Positions 7,156-8,082 of a stretch of DNA of 8,082 nucleotides are shown here, in pieces. The notes beneath the pieces were generated by a model, which was not told the DNA's origin, made no database searches, and worked only from the letters and a program-made list of their open reading frames with translations. A program made the position numbers and the translations under genes. Origin of the DNA: Bacteroidales bacterium GP1 (GTDB lineage Bacteria; Bacteroidota; Bacteroidia; Bacteroidales; Muribaculaceae); NCBI GenBank assembly GCA_001701105.1, contig DAAI01000007.1, positions 4,102 to 12,183 on the forward strand, in the 5' to 3' direction. The stretch's first letter is position 1. Each line of letters starts with the position of its first letter.

Positions 7156-7752
7156 TTAGAATACATAGACGAGATTAATGGCCGCTTTTGTGGGGCCAAA
7201 ATAGTTATGAACCCTGTTGGAGTCGATCTTCTTGCCACATTGAGCGCAGGGATAGGAAGAATAGCGGGTATATATCCATCCGATCCCTATCTCGGCTTCA
7301 ATATTCCAATGCTTTGATAATATCCAGTCATATCCGTATCCGATACCTGCACCGGCTCCCCAGCCTTGATAACGGCGGTCCTTTAGCTTACTGAAATCGG
7401 AGCCAAGAAATGTGAATGGGGCATCGAGGTTGCCAAAGTTATATTCTCCTCCCAATGCATGGACGGCCAGAAAATGGCTGGAAAACTTACGGCAGAACCA
7501 ATAACGGGCTTCTGGCTGGACGAGCCAATGCCGCCATTTCCGGCCGTCAACGGTCCAGAAATTCACCTGACCACTTAAATCTAAAGTCCATTTTGGGGCG
7601 AGAGCCACTTCCAGTCCGAGATTGGGGTTCAGAAACGCATCGCTCACAAGATTAGTCTTGATAGCCGCTTTCTGTGCCGACAGAGGCAGGGAGAAGGTAA
7701 GAGTGGTCAGCAGCAATACGATGATTGCAATAGATTGTCTGATGCGCTTCAT
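7156..7752 (-). CDS. DUF3575-family outer-membrane beta-barrel protein
   Basis: A 198-residue protein when started at ATG 7752, which gives a clean signal peptide (K-R near the start, hydrophobic core, cut after L-S-A near residue 26). An in-frame ATG at 7794 would add 14 polar residues ahead of it and is less likely. The mature part has alternating hydrophobic strands typical of a small barrel (L-G-L-E-V-A-L, W-T-L-D-L-S-G-Q-V-N-F-W, G-W-G-A-G-A-G-I-G-Y-G-Y, W-N-I-E-A-E-I-G-I-G-W-I) and ends in I-N-L-V-Y-V-F, a terminal Phe as expected for BamA-dependent insertion. The C-A-Q-C-G motif (169-173) is a feature I associate with the DUF3575 family. First gene of the fimbrial operon, 9 bp from the DUF3868 gene. 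The function is not established; a pore or membrane platform for fimbria biogenesis is inference. Confidence 0.88.
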   Translation of the reverse strand: MKRIRQSIAIIVLLLTTLTFSLPLSAQKAAIKTNLVSDAFLNPNLGLEVALAPKWTLDLSGQVNFWTVDGRKWRHWLVQPEARYWFCRKFSSHFLAVHALGGEYNFGNLDAPFTFLGSDFSKLKDRRYQGWGAGAGIGYGYDWILSKHWNIEAEIGIGWIYTRYSSYPCAQCGKKIDSNRVHNYFGPTKAAINLVYVF

Positions 7753-7859
7753 ATTATTGTTTTTCAGTTTAGCGATTGTTAATCCGTAAGACATTCGATG
7801 CAGGATGACATATACAGAAATATCAAAATCATGGTTTGTGAATGGCAGGTCTGTGCCCC
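7753..7859 (-). promoter_or_regulatory. Probable operon promoter region, weak -7 candidates
   Basis: This 107-bp gap precedes the first operon gene. On the minus strand TATTTCTG (7815-7822) matches the Bacteroides -7 consensus TAnnTTTG at five of six fixed positions, and TGATTTTG (7824-7831) also matches five of six. Neither has a clear TTTG -33 box about 20 nt upstream. A 5-bp stem TGCCC/GGGCA (7854-7858 with 7863-7867, loop CTCA) overlaps the stop of the upstream gene but has no U-tract, so it is at best a weak terminator. No inverted repeats flanking a promoter are evident. Confidence 0.3.
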
Positions 7860-8082
7860 TCAGGGCATAACCGCATAGTATCTCTTGCGCAGAGTTACAT
7901 TTAAATTATACTGCTGATTTGTAAAGCGATATGAGACAACTGGTTTTATGACGGAATTTTTTACATCATCGTTATAATATTTAAGGTTGAGGCGCGTTAT
8001 TGAATGTAGCCGCAGAAATTTCTTGTTTCCATTAACATTTAATAGTATTTCAGGCAAGAAATCGTAATAATATTTAAATGGA
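7860..8082 (-). CDS. 3' end of an unidentified gene, open to the right edge
   Basis: A minus-strand frame runs without a stop from the right edge to TGA at 7860-7862, giving about 74 codons. A TTG at 8057 is the only start-like codon near the edge, and the frame continues upstream of it, so this is better read as the tail of a longer gene. The visible protein is rich in Tyr, Asn and Lys with alternating strands (for example P-V-V-S-Y-R-F-T and Y-N-L-N-V-T-L) and ends A-V-M-P. That is compatible with a beta-rich or cell-surface protein but is not diagnostic; I do not recognise it. The DNA is clearly more AT-rich than the fimbrial genes, which may mean a different history, or that the frame is open by chance. 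Confidence 0.4.
   Translation of the reverse strand, partial: PFKYYYDFLPEILLNVNGNKKFLRLHSITRLNLKYYNDDVKNSVIKPVVSYRFTNQQYNLNVTLRKRYYAVMP
7968..8077. repeat. 17-bp imperfect direct repeat, 93 bp apart
   Basis: ATCGTTATAATATTTAA at 7968-7984 recurs as ATCGTAATAATATTTAA at 8061-8077 with one mismatch. The 93-bp offset is a multiple of three and falls in the same frame of the partial gene, where the copies encode K-Y-Y-N-D and K-Y-Y-Y-D. It could be a repeated protein motif or a paired binding site; in AT-rich DNA chance is also possible. Confidence 0.4.

Noticed and set aside
7753..7794. Upstream start (ATG 7794) for the DUF3575 gene
   Set aside because: It would place 14 mostly polar residues before the signal peptide; ATG 7752 gives a normal signal peptide directly.
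7753..7859. Invertible (phase-variable) promoter, common at surface loci of Bacteroidales
   Set aside because: I looked for a pair of inverted repeats flanking a promoter and found none of useful length in this gap; no recombinase gene is present in the window.

Overview
The window reads as a fimbriae (pilus) locus from a member of the Bacteroidales. The evidence is a run of lipoprotein-type fimbrial subunits with fimbrillin motifs (one with a C-S-K-D-D sequence right after the lipid-attachment Cys), AT-rich leaders without Shine-Dalgarno sequences, and the DUF3575/DUF3868 gene pair typical of this order. Moderate base composition and protein style suggest a gut lineage such as Muribaculaceae. 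That family placement is inference only.

All supported genes lie on the minus strand, so transcription runs from right to left. From the right edge: (1) the 3' end of an unidentified gene open to the window edge (7860-8082); (2) a 107-bp gap that probably holds the operon promoter; (3) a DUF3575-type outer-membrane beta-barrel protein (7156-7752); (4) a secreted DUF3868 protein with an OmpA-like middle region and C-terminal TPR-like helices (5698-7146); (5) a two-part 119-bp leader; (6) a 686-residue Mfa1-family major fimbrillin (3518-5578); (7) an 82-bp spacer with two GC-rich stem-loops; (8) a FimB/Mfa2-family anchor subunit (2395-3435); (9) a 588-residue accessory fimbrillin in the FimC/Mfa3 position (597-2363); (10) the first 197 codons of a second accessory fimbrillin, cut by the left edge (1-593).

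The order major subunit, anchor, accessory, accessory matches the fimA-E and mfa1-5 arrangement of Porphyromonas gingivalis. By that model the subunits cross the inner membrane as lipoproteins and reach the outer membrane. A protease then trims the polymerising subunits after an Arg near residue 50, and they join by donor-strand exchange (type V pili). A Thr-Arg pair sits at residues 49-53 in all three presumed polymerising subunits and is missing at that place in the Mfa2-type anchor. The two upstream genes have no assigned biochemical role that I know of. Their architecture fits an outer-membrane barrel plus a periplasmic partner.

No RNA genes, CRISPR arrays, insertion sequences or clear invertible promoter were found. 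The least explained parts are the GC-rich hairpins on both sides of the major subunit gene, the C-terminal extension of the FimC/Mfa3-like subunit, and the DUF3575/DUF3868 pair.
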